Source: Trebonia sp050013875
Lineage (GTDB): Bacteria; Actinomycetota; Actinomycetes; Streptosporangiales; Streptosporangiaceae
Length of the DNA stretch: 64,000 nucleotides
Direction: 5' to 3'
Assembly (NCBI GenBank): GCA_050013875.1
Contig: JBEKEK010000008.1
Coordinates: 26,782 to 90,781, forward strand
Shown: piece after piece, positions 16,833-24,794 of the stretch
How the letters are laid out: each line of letters starts with the position of its first letter
Position numbering within the stretch: the first letter of the stretch is position 1
Made by a program: the position numbers and the translations under genes
Notes under the pieces: model-generated
Databases searched by the model: none
Told to the model about the DNA's origin: nothing
What the model saw: only the letters and a program-made list of their open reading frames with translations

Positions 16833-16929
16833 CGATGCCGTCGGCGGATGAGGCATCGCCACGCGCCCGTTCGGAATGACCTGTCTCTTGGCTGGTTGTA
16901 CTGAGACGAGACCAAGCGGAGGGTAATCC

Positions 16930-17760
16930 ATGAAGACCTGGTTCATCACTGGAACATCGCGTGGCTTCGGCCGGGAGTGGGCGATCGCCGCCCTTGACCG
17001 CGGCGACAAGGTAGCGGCGACGGCGCGCGGCACCGCGTCGCTCGACGACCTGGTGTCGAAGTACGGCGAGGCCATCCTGCCGATCAAGCTCGACGTCACC
17101 GACCGCGCGGCGGACTTCGCCGCGGTGCGGCAGGCGCATGATCACTTCGGGCGGCTTGACATCGTCGTCAACAACGCGGGCTACGGTCATTTCGGCATGG
17201 TTGAGGAGATCAGCGAGGCCGAGATCCGGGCGCAGCTCGAGACGAACGTGCTCGGCGCGCTGTGGGTCACCCAGGCGGCGCTGCCGTACCTGCGCGCGCA
17301 GGGCAGCGGGCACATCCTGCAGGTGTCGTCGATCGGCGGGATCTCGGCGTTTATGAGCACCGGCGCGTACCACGCCTCGAAGTGGGCGCTGGAAGGCTTC
17401 AGCCAGAGCCTGTCCCAGGAGGTGGCCGACTTCGGCGTGAAGGTGACGCTGATCGAGCCGGCTGGCTACTCGACCGACTGGGCCGGCTCGTCGGCGCAGC
17501 ACTCCACTCCGCTGCCGGCCTACGACCCGGTCCGCGAGAAGGCGGCCGCGGCCCGCAAGGCGCGGTTCACCACACCGGGCGAGCCGTCCGCGACCCGCGA
17601 CGCGATCCTCACCCTGGTGGACACCGAGAACCCGCCGCTGCGCCTGTTCCTCGGCGAGTCCCCGCTGGGCATCGCCACCGCGGACTACGACTCCAGGCTC
17701 GCCAGCTGGCGCGAATGGCAGCCGGTGGCCGTCGCCGCCCAGGGGAAGCCGCAGCGGTAA
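16930..17760 (+). CDS. SDR-family oxidoreductase
   Basis: 276 aa, ATG with GGAGGG upstream. Classical short-chain dehydrogenase marks: cofactor loop ITGTSRGFGRE, the LDVTD strand, NNAGYG, a serine in VSSIGG and catalytic YHASK. The arginine in the loop and the absence of an Asp at the second strand end suggest NADP(H) preference. The length and the downstream EPAGYSTDW segment fit the extended-tail SDRs of unknown substrate common in actinomycetes. It stands alone, about 100 nt after the PaaX gene, with its own leader. Confidence 0.92.
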   Translation: MKTWFITGTSRGFGREWAIAALDRGDKVAATARGTASLDDLVSKYGEAILPIKLDVTDRAADFAAVRQAHDHFGRLDIVVNNAGYGHFGMVEEISEAEIRAQLETNVLGALWVTQAALPYLRAQGSGHILQVSSIGGISAFMSTGAYHASKWALEGFSQSLSQEVADFGVKVTLIEPAGYSTDWAGSSAQHSTPLPAYDPVREKAAAARKARFTTPGEPSATRDAILTLVDTENPPLRLFLGESPLGIATADYDSRLASWREWQPVAVAAQGKPQR

Positions 17761-17811
17761 GCCGCGAGTACGAGCACCGTCGTCCCGGCGGGCGCCCGGG
17801 CCTGAGCGGGC

Positions 17812-18099
17812 TCAGGCCCGGGCAGGCCCGGAGCGGACGACAGTGAGGTACCAGTAGCCGCCCGCGAGATTCAGTGCCCCGATAGCCAGGAAGAAGGCTG
17901 CCCATCCGTAGACGCCGTACGCGAGGCAGATGAGGCCCGCGGCGGCCGCGGCACTGCCGCCGGCGATGCGACCGACCCCGAAGAAGCGGAGGTGCCGGTA
18001 CTCCCATGGGTGGATCAGGCGTTGCAGGCCGGCTCGCGGGGGAGTCAGCCACCACCCGCGCAGACCTCGTGGGGCGGTGTTGTCGTTGGGAGCGTTCAT
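17812..18099 (-). CDS. Small membrane protein
   Basis: 95 aa from the ATG at 18099, which has GGGAGG 7 nt upstream; a longer frame to 18141 lacks such a site. The soluble N-terminus (GLRGWWLTPPRAGLQRLIHPWEYRHLRFF) precedes two transmembrane helices (GRIAGGSAAAAAGLICLAYGV-like and WAAFFLAIGALNLAGGYWYL). I do not recognise a family name. Its upstream region carries the 17-bp inverted repeat at 18152-18168, which may control it. Confidence 0.72.
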   Translation of the reverse strand: MNAPNDNTAPRGLRGWWLTPPRAGLQRLIHPWEYRHLRFFGVGRIAGGSAAAAAGLICLAYGVYGWAAFFLAIGALNLAGGYWYLTVVRSGPARA

Positions 18100-18151
18100 C
18101 GGGATGCCTCCCGTGAGTTGTGGTGTCGGCCACCCGATCACCTATAAACGT

Positions 18152-18168
18152 GATATCAGATTGATATC
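18152..18168. promoter_or_regulatory. Inverted repeat GATATCA-N3-TGATATC
   Basis: A perfect 7-bp inverted repeat around GAT, with a T on each side, in an AT-rich patch 53 nt upstream of the small membrane-protein gene. The AT-rich run just beside it (TATAAACG, read on either strand) could hold a promoter. The regulator is unknown. Confidence 0.5.
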
Positions 18169-18261
18169 TTTCTTGTCAATGGGGGCTGCCCGCGGCCGCG
18201 GTTGCCGCAAAACCCTGCCACTGAACGGACCGTGGTTCTACGCGGCCGGCCCGCGGCTCTT

Positions 18262-18433
18262 TCAGCGGGATGGCCTGCCGGGGTTCGGCTGCCCGTCGCC
18301 GTCAGCGGTCAGCGTCGCCTCGGCGAGCTCGTCGAACGGCTCGGCGCCCTGGCCCTTCCGGTAGGACTCTGCCGTCTCCCTGGTCGTCACCACCAGCCGC
18401 CGCGGTGGCTCGCATACTTCCACCCGCCCGTCG
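18262..18433 (-). pseudogene. Remnant of an AHSA1/SRPBCC gene
   Basis: The minus strand encodes GRVEVCEPPRRLVVTTRE and later AEATLTADGD. This aligns with the middle of the intact SRPBCC protein just upstream (GRVEACEPPRRLLLRTRQ and IEATLTADGD). The start and the C-terminal third are missing, so this is a decayed tandem duplicate. Confidence 0.65.
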
Positions 18434-18439
18434 CTGTGC

Positions 18440-18964
18440 CTATGCGACGCCAGCCGCGAGTTCCTCATAGCCGGGGTGGAGCTCGCTCCACCGCGTACCG
18501 AAATCGCTCCCCTGCTGCCCGGCGATGTAGGCGCCGAGGTCTTCGACCTGGGCCTGGATCCCCGCTCCGTAGGGGGCGAGCAGCCGCACCGGCATGCCCC
18601 GCTCCTCCCAGACCAAAATGGTCTGGTCGCCGTCGGCCGTCAGCGTGGCCTCGATAAAGTGCTCGTCCGTCTGGCCCGGTTGCCTTGTCCGCAGCAGCAG
18701 CCGCCGCGGTGGCTCGCACGCTTCCACCCGTCCGGTGCCCTCCCATCCGCTGGCGAGGGAAAAGTGCGCGCGGAACTCGCCGCCGGCGCGGAGGTCACCC
18801 TCGACCTCGCCGAGCCAGCGGGCGAGGCGCGCCGGATCGGTGATCGCCGACCAGAGGTCGTCAATGTCGGTGTCGAAGCGGTCCTGCACGGTTACGGCGC
18901 CCTTGCCGTCCTGCGATCGCAGGGCGCCAAGGATGCGGTTGCCCGCGTGGTCGCTGCCGGTCAT
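18440..18964 (-). CDS. AHSA1/SRPBCC-domain protein paired with ArsR
   Basis: 174 aa. A START-like SRPBCC domain of the AHSA1 type: FDTDIDDLWSAITDPARLARWLGEVEGDLRAGG is followed by the central strands VEACEPPRRLLLRTRQ and a C-terminal helix (GIQAQVEDLGAYIAGQ). Such proteins bind hydrophobic ligands in a helix-grip pocket and are almost always paired with an ArsR repressor, as here: the start overlaps the ArsR stop (ATGA). The ligand is unknown. A broken second copy lies directly downstream. Confidence 0.9.
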   Translation of the reverse strand: MTGSDHAGNRILGALRSQDGKGAVTVQDRFDTDIDDLWSAITDPARLARWLGEVEGDLRAGGEFRAHFSLASGWEGTGRVEACEPPRRLLLRTRQPGQTDEHFIEATLTADGDQTILVWEERGMPVRLLAPYGAGIQAQVEDLGAYIAGQQGSDFGTRWSELHPGYEELAAGVA

Positions 18965-19287
18965 CTGGTGCTCCTTCGCTCGTGCTTGCCCCTGGCGATC
19001 TCGGTGTGCAGGGCGTCAAGCCGGTTCTCCCACAGGGCCCGGTAGCGGCCCAGCCAGTCATCGACCTCGGCCAGCGGCTCGGGGCGGAGACTGTAGACCC
19101 GCCGCTGCGCCTCCTCGCGGACGTCCACCAGCCCCGCCTCCCGCAGTACCCGCAGGTGACGCGACACCCCCGGGCGGGCAATCGGCAACAGCGCCGCCAG
19201 CTCACCGGCGGTCGCCGGGCCGGCGCTCAAGGCCTCCAGCATCGTCCGCCGGCTCTCGTCCGCCAGCGCCCGCAGAACAGCTTCCAC
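18961..19287 (-). CDS. ArsR-family transcriptional regulator
   Basis: 108 aa winged-helix protein: VLRALADESRRTMLEALSAGP, then TAGELAALLPIARPGVSRHLRVLREAGLVDVREEAQRRVYSL, the typical ArsR recognition helix and wing. There are no cysteine metal sites, so this is the non-metal branch that partners with AHSA1 proteins. It is coupled to the SRPBCC gene by ATGA. The open frame of the upstream caspase gene runs 86 nt into this gene, which suggests that frame has lost its proper stop. Confidence 0.9.
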   Translation of the reverse strand: MEAVLRALADESRRTMLEALSAGPATAGELAALLPIARPGVSRHLRVLREAGLVDVREEAQRRVYSLRPEPLAEVDDWLGRYRALWENRLDALHTEIARGKHERRSTR

Positions 19288-21787
19288 GCCCAGAATGTAC
19301 CAAGTCAGTTACGTAACCGTCAAGGTACATAAGCGAGCGGCTGATCGCCGCCTGTGTATCGGGTGGCAGGTGCGTACCGGCCCGATGATGTGGCTGTGAG
19401 GTGGGCGGGGCTAAGGTGGCGGCCCGGGGGCGGGTGAACGTTGACTGCCCCGCGTGGATACTTCCCCGCGTGGATGACCGAGTCGCCGGACCGGGAGGCG
19501 CGGCGCCTGAGTTACAGCGGGTGCGGCACTGGAGCGAACTCGGGACAGCCTTGGCCTGGGCTTGCCAGGACGAAGCGGCGCCCACCTTGCGCGGCAACAG
19601 CAAGTGGCTGAATAACGCATCCTGCGACGAGATAATTTTCATGCACTGCTCTGCGATATTGAGCAATGACATGCCCCGACTCATGTCGTTTACGGCGATT
19701 GATCCGGGCGAGAGCGTCATAGTGCAGATGGCTTTCAAGAGGCGGGCAGCCCGATCAGGGTCTATTTCTTCAGCCCTTTGCACGATACGCAGCAGCAGAT
19801 GCATATAATTTGTGTCAGCAAGACTCGCGATCAAATTCTCGATCTCATCAAAAAGAACGGCAGAATTCGCAGGGTCGAAGGCCGAAAGCGTTCGGGCGAT
19901 CTCGGCCATGCCCGCGGCTTTTCTAGCGTCCGATTCCAGCGGCTGTAGATACTTATCGGCCTCAGCCAGCAGCGCGGCCGTTCGATCCGGGTCAGCAAAG
20001 AACCGTGCCACGAGAGCCAGAATCGCGGCCTTGTCTGCGTCGTAAGGAAGTGCCCGCCCAATGCGCTCGGCGCGAACTGGATCTGCCCTGGCCATGAGGG
20101 CTGCCACTCTGTACCGGCCCGCTGGGCCTAGCCCTGGATGATCAATCGAATTCGCAACCCGCTCCGCCCATGGTGCGTCCAGGGGGGCAAGAGCCTCGGC
20201 AATCCCGCATAGATAGGCGGCTCGGACGACCTTGTCGCGAATCTTGTCCGTGACACGTTCGGCCTCGGCCAGCATTCTGGCGGCTTGGTCGCGATCCTCG
20301 CCTACTACAGCCTGTGCTATCTTTCGGAGCGCTTCGGATCGTTGACTTTTGTCGTCGACGCTTTTGGCGATCTCGAATGCGCGCTCTGGGTCCTTCACTA
20401 CCATAGCCTGAGCGACGTCGGATCGGGTGACGCTTCGCCCCCATTTATCAGAAAAACGACTGGCTCGCAGCGCCTCCTCAAAATACTTATCGGCCTCTTC
20501 GGGATCTTGAGCTGCCAGTGCCAGTACGAGTCGGGTTTTACCCACCCACCGGTCACTCTCAGCGAGGCCTTGCATCAAGCGCCCCATCCATCTTGGCTGC
20601 GTTGTCGCCTGACTGACAAGCTTTCCCATCGGAGACGATTCGACTACGCCAGCAAGTTCAAGCGCTATCCGGCTGGCCCGATCCATCAGATCGGCCGCGC
20701 GCGAACTATTCGAGCTCTTTACCGCCGTCGCCCGGATGGCCATCACTAGGGCGATTTCTATCAATGCCTGTCTCCTACGATCCTGATCAGGCAGGCGGCG
20801 CGCAATTCGTTCAGAGCGATCGGGATCCGCCACTGCGGCGTACTCAGCAAGATCACTCAGACGCATTTGGGTCACGTCAGTCGAGTAATCGCGTGTGCCG
20901 TAAACATAGCTCACGACTGTGTCAAAGCAGTTAAGGGCAGTCCACCTCAGGAACGCACTATCCTTCTCCTGCCGAGCGTCAGAAGGAATTGGGGACACTA
21001 CCGCGTTGCTCAAAATCCGTTTTGGGGCTGTCAGCTCACCCAGCGCACTATTGGCCGTAAATGGGAAACGCTCTGCCGTATCGACGCCTTTTTGGTTAGG
21101 TAGTGGCAGGCCCTTGGACTGCAGGCGACTACGAAGTATGGGGTAAAGTTCGCCTAGTGTCAGCCACTCCCCTCGCCCTGCGATTCCTTCACGGACAAGG
21201 TCGCACAATTCTCCGGTAAAGGAAGTGCACGCTAGATCCTGCTCATCGAATGGAACGACATGGGCTGTCTTGTTCTTAGTGGTGGCCGTCAACGTGTAGA
21301 CGCCCTCTACTGCGACCGCGTCCGCCATCGCAGCAGTCGAACTCAGGCTCTCACTGATTACCTGCCCGGCATAACAGCAGTCCAAAATTACGATGCGCGC
21401 CCGAGCCGGGCAATTACGAAAATCAAGGATCTCGGCAACACTTTCCCACGGCACAGCGGTGATCTTCGGCCGCGTGGGCTTACTCGTTGCCACGGTAAGG
21501 CACAGTTCAAGCCGTGGCGATAGAATCCCGTGGCCAACGTAGTAGATGAGAAGCACCCCGGTGGTGGCCTCCGCCGCATCGGAAAGCAGATTCTCGAGCT
21601 CGGCCCGGTCTCTCGGGTTTGGGATAGTGGTTATCTGTTCCGGCGGCCAGCCGCATAGTCCTGGGTCAGCCAAAAGCGTTCGCATTGCCCGGAGGCTGTT
21701 TGCTGCTGCTTGCAATTCGGGAAAAGACACAGGATCGTCATAGCGGGAGACGCCGATCAGGATGGCGCGAGAGTTTGGCGGAAGCAT
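19202..21787 (-). CDS. Caspase-like peptidase with helical repeats (EACC1-associated)
   Basis: 861-residue open frame. The N-terminal caspase/C14 domain carries the catalytic pair: YYVGHG (H86) and LDCCYAG (C138 after D136). A long helical repeat region (about 260-720) follows, with TPR-like units such as DPEEADKYFEEALRAS, DPERAFEIAKSVDD and DRDQAARMLAEAERV. This is the layout of bacterial conflict-system caspases: a sensing repeat region tied to a protease effector. The last 130 residues (after about 730) turn into Arg/Pro/Ser-rich sequence without repeats and overlap the ArsR gene, so the true end is probably near 19,500-19,620 or a frameshift is present. The gene is AT-richer than its surroundings and starts 3 nt after EACC1. 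Confidence 0.83.
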   Translation of the reverse strand: MLPPNSRAILIGVSRYDDPVSFPELQAAANSLRAMRTLLADPGLCGWPPEQITTIPNPRDRAELENLLSDAAEATTGVLLIYYVGHGILSPRLELCLTVATSKPTRPKITAVPWESVAEILDFRNCPARARIVILDCCYAGQVISESLSSTAAMADAVAVEGVYTLTATTKNKTAHVVPFDEQDLACTSFTGELCDLVREGIAGRGEWLTLGELYPILRSRLQSKGLPLPNQKGVDTAERFPFTANSALGELTAPKRILSNAVVSPIPSDARQEKDSAFLRWTALNCFDTVVSYVYGTRDYSTDVTQMRLSDLAEYAAVADPDRSERIARRLPDQDRRRQALIEIALVMAIRATAVKSSNSSRAADLMDRASRIALELAGVVESSPMGKLVSQATTQPRWMGRLMQGLAESDRWVGKTRLVLALAAQDPEEADKYFEEALRASRFSDKWGRSVTRSDVAQAMVVKDPERAFEIAKSVDDKSQRSEALRKIAQAVVGEDRDQAARMLAEAERVTDKIRDKVVRAAYLCGIAEALAPLDAPWAERVANSIDHPGLGPAGRYRVAALMARADPVRAERIGRALPYDADKAAILALVARFFADPDRTAALLAEADKYLQPLESDARKAAGMAEIARTLSAFDPANSAVLFDEIENLIASLADTNYMHLLLRIVQRAEEIDPDRAARLLKAICTMTLSPGSIAVNDMSRGMSLLNIAEQCMKIISSQDALFSHLLLPRKVGAASSWQAQAKAVPSSLQCRTRCNSGAAPPGPATRSSTRGSIHAGQSTFTRPRAATLAPPTSQPHHRAGTHLPPDTQAAISRSLMYLDGYVTDLVHSGRGSCSAGAGGREPADDAGGLERRPGDRR

Positions 21788-21790
21788 AGG

Positions 21791-22135
21791 TCAGTTCTCC
21801 GCTACAGCCCCGAGCATCTGCTCAAGCAGCGGTCGAACATCCTGCATCGTCTGAATGTCTAGCTCAACCAGCCTGTCCCCGGACTTGACGATGAGCTTTG
21901 CCCGGGTAGGGCGGGCTTTCAGCCAGGTGATGAGCGACGACGCCAGCACCGTGCCCGCGCCGCCGGAGCCGAGGGCCACTGTAATCATCTCAGTGACGGC
22001 ACCGAGCTGACCTTCCCTGATCGATCCGTCGATGGTCTGTACCCTGCCGCGGAGTTCTCGTTCGGCAGCAAGCCAATCGGCCAGGGATTGAATTACCTCG
22101 ACGTCACCATCAACGATGCGGATCGATACATCCAC
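21791..22135 (-). CDS. EACC1 (effector-associated constant component 1)
   Basis: 114 aa from the GTG at 22135, which has AAAGGGA 5 nt upstream; an ATG at 22219 would add 28 residues not typical of the family. The sequence shows the family pattern: a strand (VSIRIVDGD), LADWLAAERELRGRV, a central Gly-rich hydrophobic stretch (ITVALGSGGAGTVLASSLITWLKAR) and a final strand-helix unit ending LLEQMLGAV. EACC1 proteins were named from conflict-system gene neighbourhoods in actinobacteria, where they accompany caspase, TIR or trypsin-like effectors. Their biochemical role is not established. It is the first gene of the two-gene unit with the caspase. Confidence 0.88.
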   Translation of the reverse strand: MDVSIRIVDGDVEVIQSLADWLAAERELRGRVQTIDGSIREGQLGAVTEMITVALGSGGAGTVLASSLITWLKARPTRAKLIVKSGDRLVELDIQTMQDVRPLLEQMLGAVAEN

Positions 22136-22404
22136 CGCTATCCCTTTCTGACGTTCGAGCATCCGGAAGCACAGCTGGGTCGACAGCCATTTCCAGGCTC
22201 CACTGATGGTATCAGCCAACGATAGCTCACCTCAATCGGCCGCCCGTTCAAATACGGCAAGATCATTGCGCCTTATTGGGCACCAAAACCAACAACTTGC
22301 GACTCATCTTCGCGATCATCCGTCGGCCAAGCGGACACGGGTACCCTCGCTCCCGGATCCTGAGGATCGTTTCCTTCGCCGCTCTTCCCCGACCACACAT
22401 CGGG

Positions 22405-22806
22405 TCAACTGGCCGGTATCAGGTCCGCGACGTCAGCGTGAAGCTTTGCGAGGGCTTGGTCGAATGTGGCGAGGCGGGCGGCGTACGAGCGCGCGAGGTG
22501 AGCGAGGTAGGCGTCAGTCACTTGGCGGTGGCTGATGATCCCGGCTACCGGGATGTCATGGTAGGCCGCCTTATCTGGCCAGAATTCGTGCCGCGGGTTG
22601 CTGGTGATCTCCTGCAGTACCGAACGGGCCGATTCTGCGGTCTGGCCCTCGCGGATCAGGAGCCGCATGAGACTGCCCTGGGTGATCGGGCACGTGGCGA
22701 ACCCAGTTCCGGACGCTGTGAACCATGCCTCGGCGTGGGCATGGTGAACGTGGTTGTCGACGACGAGTGCGATGAGCACGTTGGCGTCAAGCAGCACGGC
22801 CGGCAT
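22405..22806 (-). CDS. vapC: VapC-type PIN-domain toxin
   Basis: 133 aa PIN ribonuclease. The N-terminal LLDANVLIALV supplies the first acidic residue; the middle CPITQGSLMRLLIREG and the late segment VTDAYLAHLARSYAARLATFDQAL supply the other acidic positions of the magnesium site. VapC toxins cleave RNA (tRNA or rRNA loops) unless held by VapB. The start codon directly abuts the antitoxin stop, the standard antitoxin-first arrangement. It lies about 270 nt downstream-side of the EACC1-caspase module, in the same AT-richer island. Confidence 0.93.
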   Translation of the reverse strand: MPAVLLDANVLIALVVDNHVHHAHAEAWFTASGTGFATCPITQGSLMRLLIREGQTAESARSVLQEITSNPRHEFWPDKAAYHDIPVAGIISHRQVTDAYLAHLARSYAARLATFDQALAKLHADVADLIPAS

Positions 22807-23031
22807 CTAATCGTCCTCGAGTGCACGGACGTCTTCGGTGGTGATCATCCGGCCCAGGCGCACGACGGGCAGTCCGGTCGCGGCGCTGTGCGTCAGCTCG
22901 GCCGCTCGGCTCTCGCCGAGCCCGCGGCGCATGAGGAAAGCGACGGTCTCGCTCAGTGTCCGGTGAGTATCCCTAGCGATCGACACCACCTGTGCGTGCA
23001 GATCAGCGGGGATGTCCACGGTGGTACGCAT
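22807..23031 (-). CDS. vapB: VapB-type ribbon-helix-helix antitoxin
   Basis: 74 aa. The N-terminal ribbon-helix-helix DNA-binding motif is MRTTVDIPADLHAQVVSIARD followed closely by HRTLSETVAFLMRRGL, a pattern usual for VapB. The C-terminal tail (PVVRLGRMITTEDVRALEDD) would wrap the PIN toxin. It is expected to autorepress the pair; a perfect GCATCATGATGC palindrome lies 20 nt upstream of the start. It is the first gene of the operon, stop to toxin start 0 nt. Confidence 0.92.
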   Translation of the reverse strand: MRTTVDIPADLHAQVVSIARDTHRTLSETVAFLMRRGLGESRAAELTHSAATGLPVVRLGRMITTEDVRALEDD

Positions 23032-23051
23032 CAGCTCATCATATCATCTAT

Positions 23052-23063
23052 GCATCATGATGC
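23052..23063. promoter_or_regulatory. Palindrome upstream of vapB
   Basis: GCATCATGATGC is a perfect 12-bp palindrome in an AT-rich patch directly upstream of vapB, where the VapBC autoregulatory operator is expected. Binding is inference. Confidence 0.5.
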
Positions 23064-23261
23064 CGGAACCGATCAGCCTCAGGCCGGATCTGCACCATAA
23101 CCTCCCAGGCTCTCCGAACTCGACTGCCACCGTGGGCTGCGCCGCCAGACGCACCGGTGCGGGATGTGGAAATACCCCGTGCCCGCGGAATGCGTAGTCG
23201 CTCATCTGAGATACGTCCTGGGACGTCGCCGGGTTCTATTTGACACAGCGACGGCTTGGCC

Positions 23262-24794
23262 TCACGTCACCAGCCCGGCTGGGATCAGCTCCGGGTCGCG
23301 CAGCTCGATCCGGCCGGGGCCGGCCAGGAAGACGCCGAACGCGACGGTGTCAGCGTCGTCTGGGATCGGCGCCGTGACCTCGTGTGTGCTCCAGCCGGCG
23401 TGGTTCGCGATGGTGCGGATGTGATTGCTCGGGTCGGCCAGGGCGGCCTGCACGGTGAAGGGCCCGTGGACGGTCGGCGGCTTCATGACCCGCAGGAACA
23501 GTCCGGCGCGGCCCGTGGTGCCCGGGGTGCGAAATTGGCCGCGGATGGTGACCGAGGTCCCGCGGTAGTCGTCGGCGAAGATCTCCTGGGCCAGCCAGGC
23601 GAAGCCTTCGGGCTGTGGCACGGCCGAGGAGAGCACAGCGGTCCCGTGGTTGGCGGCGGCCGAGTAGTCCTGCCAGTGGGACTGCAGGGTGTTCTCGGTG
23701 AAGCTGCCGCCGAGCGCCCAGTAGTCCAGGCCGGCGGCGAAGATCAGATTGCGCGGTTCGTACCGCGGCCGCGGGTCGGTGCTCAGGTCGCGTGCGGTCC
23801 GCTCGGGCATCGGGCCGTCCTGGCTGGTCCCGGCGGGCACGGCCAGCCGGTCCATGACCTCGTCGGCGACCCGGATCGGCACGCCCGCGGTGATGGCCAT
23901 GGCCAGGCCGTCGAGCAGCCGCGCGGTGACATGCTCGGAGCCGGCCGGGGTGGCCAGCTCGATCCGGGCCACGGTCACCTCGGGACCAAGCTCGTCGACG
24001 TCCACCGCGGTCACGCGTGTCCCGGCCGCGCGCAGCAGACGGCCAGTCAGCTCGTCCGAGCTTGGCCCGAGACGGTCGTCGGCGAACCGGTGGCTTTCCC
24101 AGCCGAGCAGCCAGAGCGGCAGGTCCCGGCGGCCCGCGTCGTCGGTGAGCACCATGACGTGGGTCGGGAAGCGGTCCGGCACGGGACCGTGCGGGATGCG
24201 GCGCTCGACGCGCGCGACGTGGACGGTGGTCATGTGCGTCCTCCCGAAGGCGGGAACGAGGTCGGGGCGGTGCTCGGTGAGGTAGGCGCGCAGCCGCAGC
24301 CGGGCCTTGTGCAGGCTGGCCCGGGCCGCGCCGGGCGTCTCCGCGACCTGGCCGGCGGGTACGTCTCCGTAGTAGTGCAGGGTGACGGCGCGCCGCTGCC
24401 CGGCGGGCAGGCCGGCCACCGCCGCGCGCAGCGCGTCGGCCTGGTCCAGGTCTTCGGCCGAGGGCAGGCCGCCGGCCCACGTCGGGTGCAGCGCCTCGGG
24501 CCAGTCGGCCAGCAGCGTGACCGGTGCACGGCGGTGCAGGCCGCGGCAGACGTTGGTCGCGATGCCGGCCAGCCAGCCGGCGAACCGTTCTGGGTCCCGT
24601 AGCCGGTCCAGGGCCAGGAACGCCTGCAGGAACGATTCCTGCACGATGTCGTCCACGTCGCCAGGGCTGGGGCTGAGCTGCCGGGCCCGGGCGCGGACCA
24701 TCGCTTGGTGCCGCTCGACCAGCAGGCGGAACGCCACCGGGTCACCGCCGCGGGCCAGCCGGGCCAGGTCACCGTCGGAGACGTCCGCGCTCAC
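23262..24794 (-). CDS. ECF sigma factor fused to bifunctional-nuclease-like and lectin-like domains
   Basis: 510 aa, three parts. Residues 1-180 are an ECF sigma factor: region 2 (FRLLVERHQAMVRARARQL, DDIVQESFLQAFLALDRL, FAGWLAGIATNVCRG) and region 4 (LPAGQRRAVTLHYYGDVPAGQVA). Residues 188-330 resemble the bifunctional nuclease (DUF151) fold: HVMVLTDDAGRRDLPLWLL and ARLLDGLAMAITAGVPIRVADEVMDRL. Residues 340-510 look like a beta-sandwich (PRYEPRNLIFAAGLDYW through GRIELRDPEL). The latter two parts are paralogous to the whole adjacent gene. At residue 188 the sequence MTTVHVARVE matches the start of that paralogue (MTTIRIAHAE), suggesting a gene fusion. It is coupled by ATGA to the paralogue. 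Confidence 0.86.
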   Translation of the reverse strand: MSADVSDGDLARLARGGDPVAFRLLVERHQAMVRARARQLSPSPGDVDDIVQESFLQAFLALDRLRDPERFAGWLAGIATNVCRGLHRRAPVTLLADWPEALHPTWAGGLPSAEDLDQADALRAAVAGLPAGQRRAVTLHYYGDVPAGQVAETPGAARASLHKARLRLRAYLTEHRPDLVPAFGRTHMTTVHVARVERRIPHGPVPDRFPTHVMVLTDDAGRRDLPLWLLGWESHRFADDRLGPSSDELTGRLLRAAGTRVTAVDVDELGPEVTVARIELATPAGSEHVTARLLDGLAMAITAGVPIRVADEVMDRLAVPAGTSQDGPMPERTARDLSTDPRPRYEPRNLIFAAGLDYWALGGSFTENTLQSHWQDYSAAANHGTAVLSSAVPQPEGFAWLAQEIFADDYRGTSVTIRGQFRTPGTTGRAGLFLRVMKPPTVHGPFTVQAALADPSNHIRTIANHAGWSTHEVTAPIPDDADTVAFGVFLAGPGRIELRDPELIPAGLVT

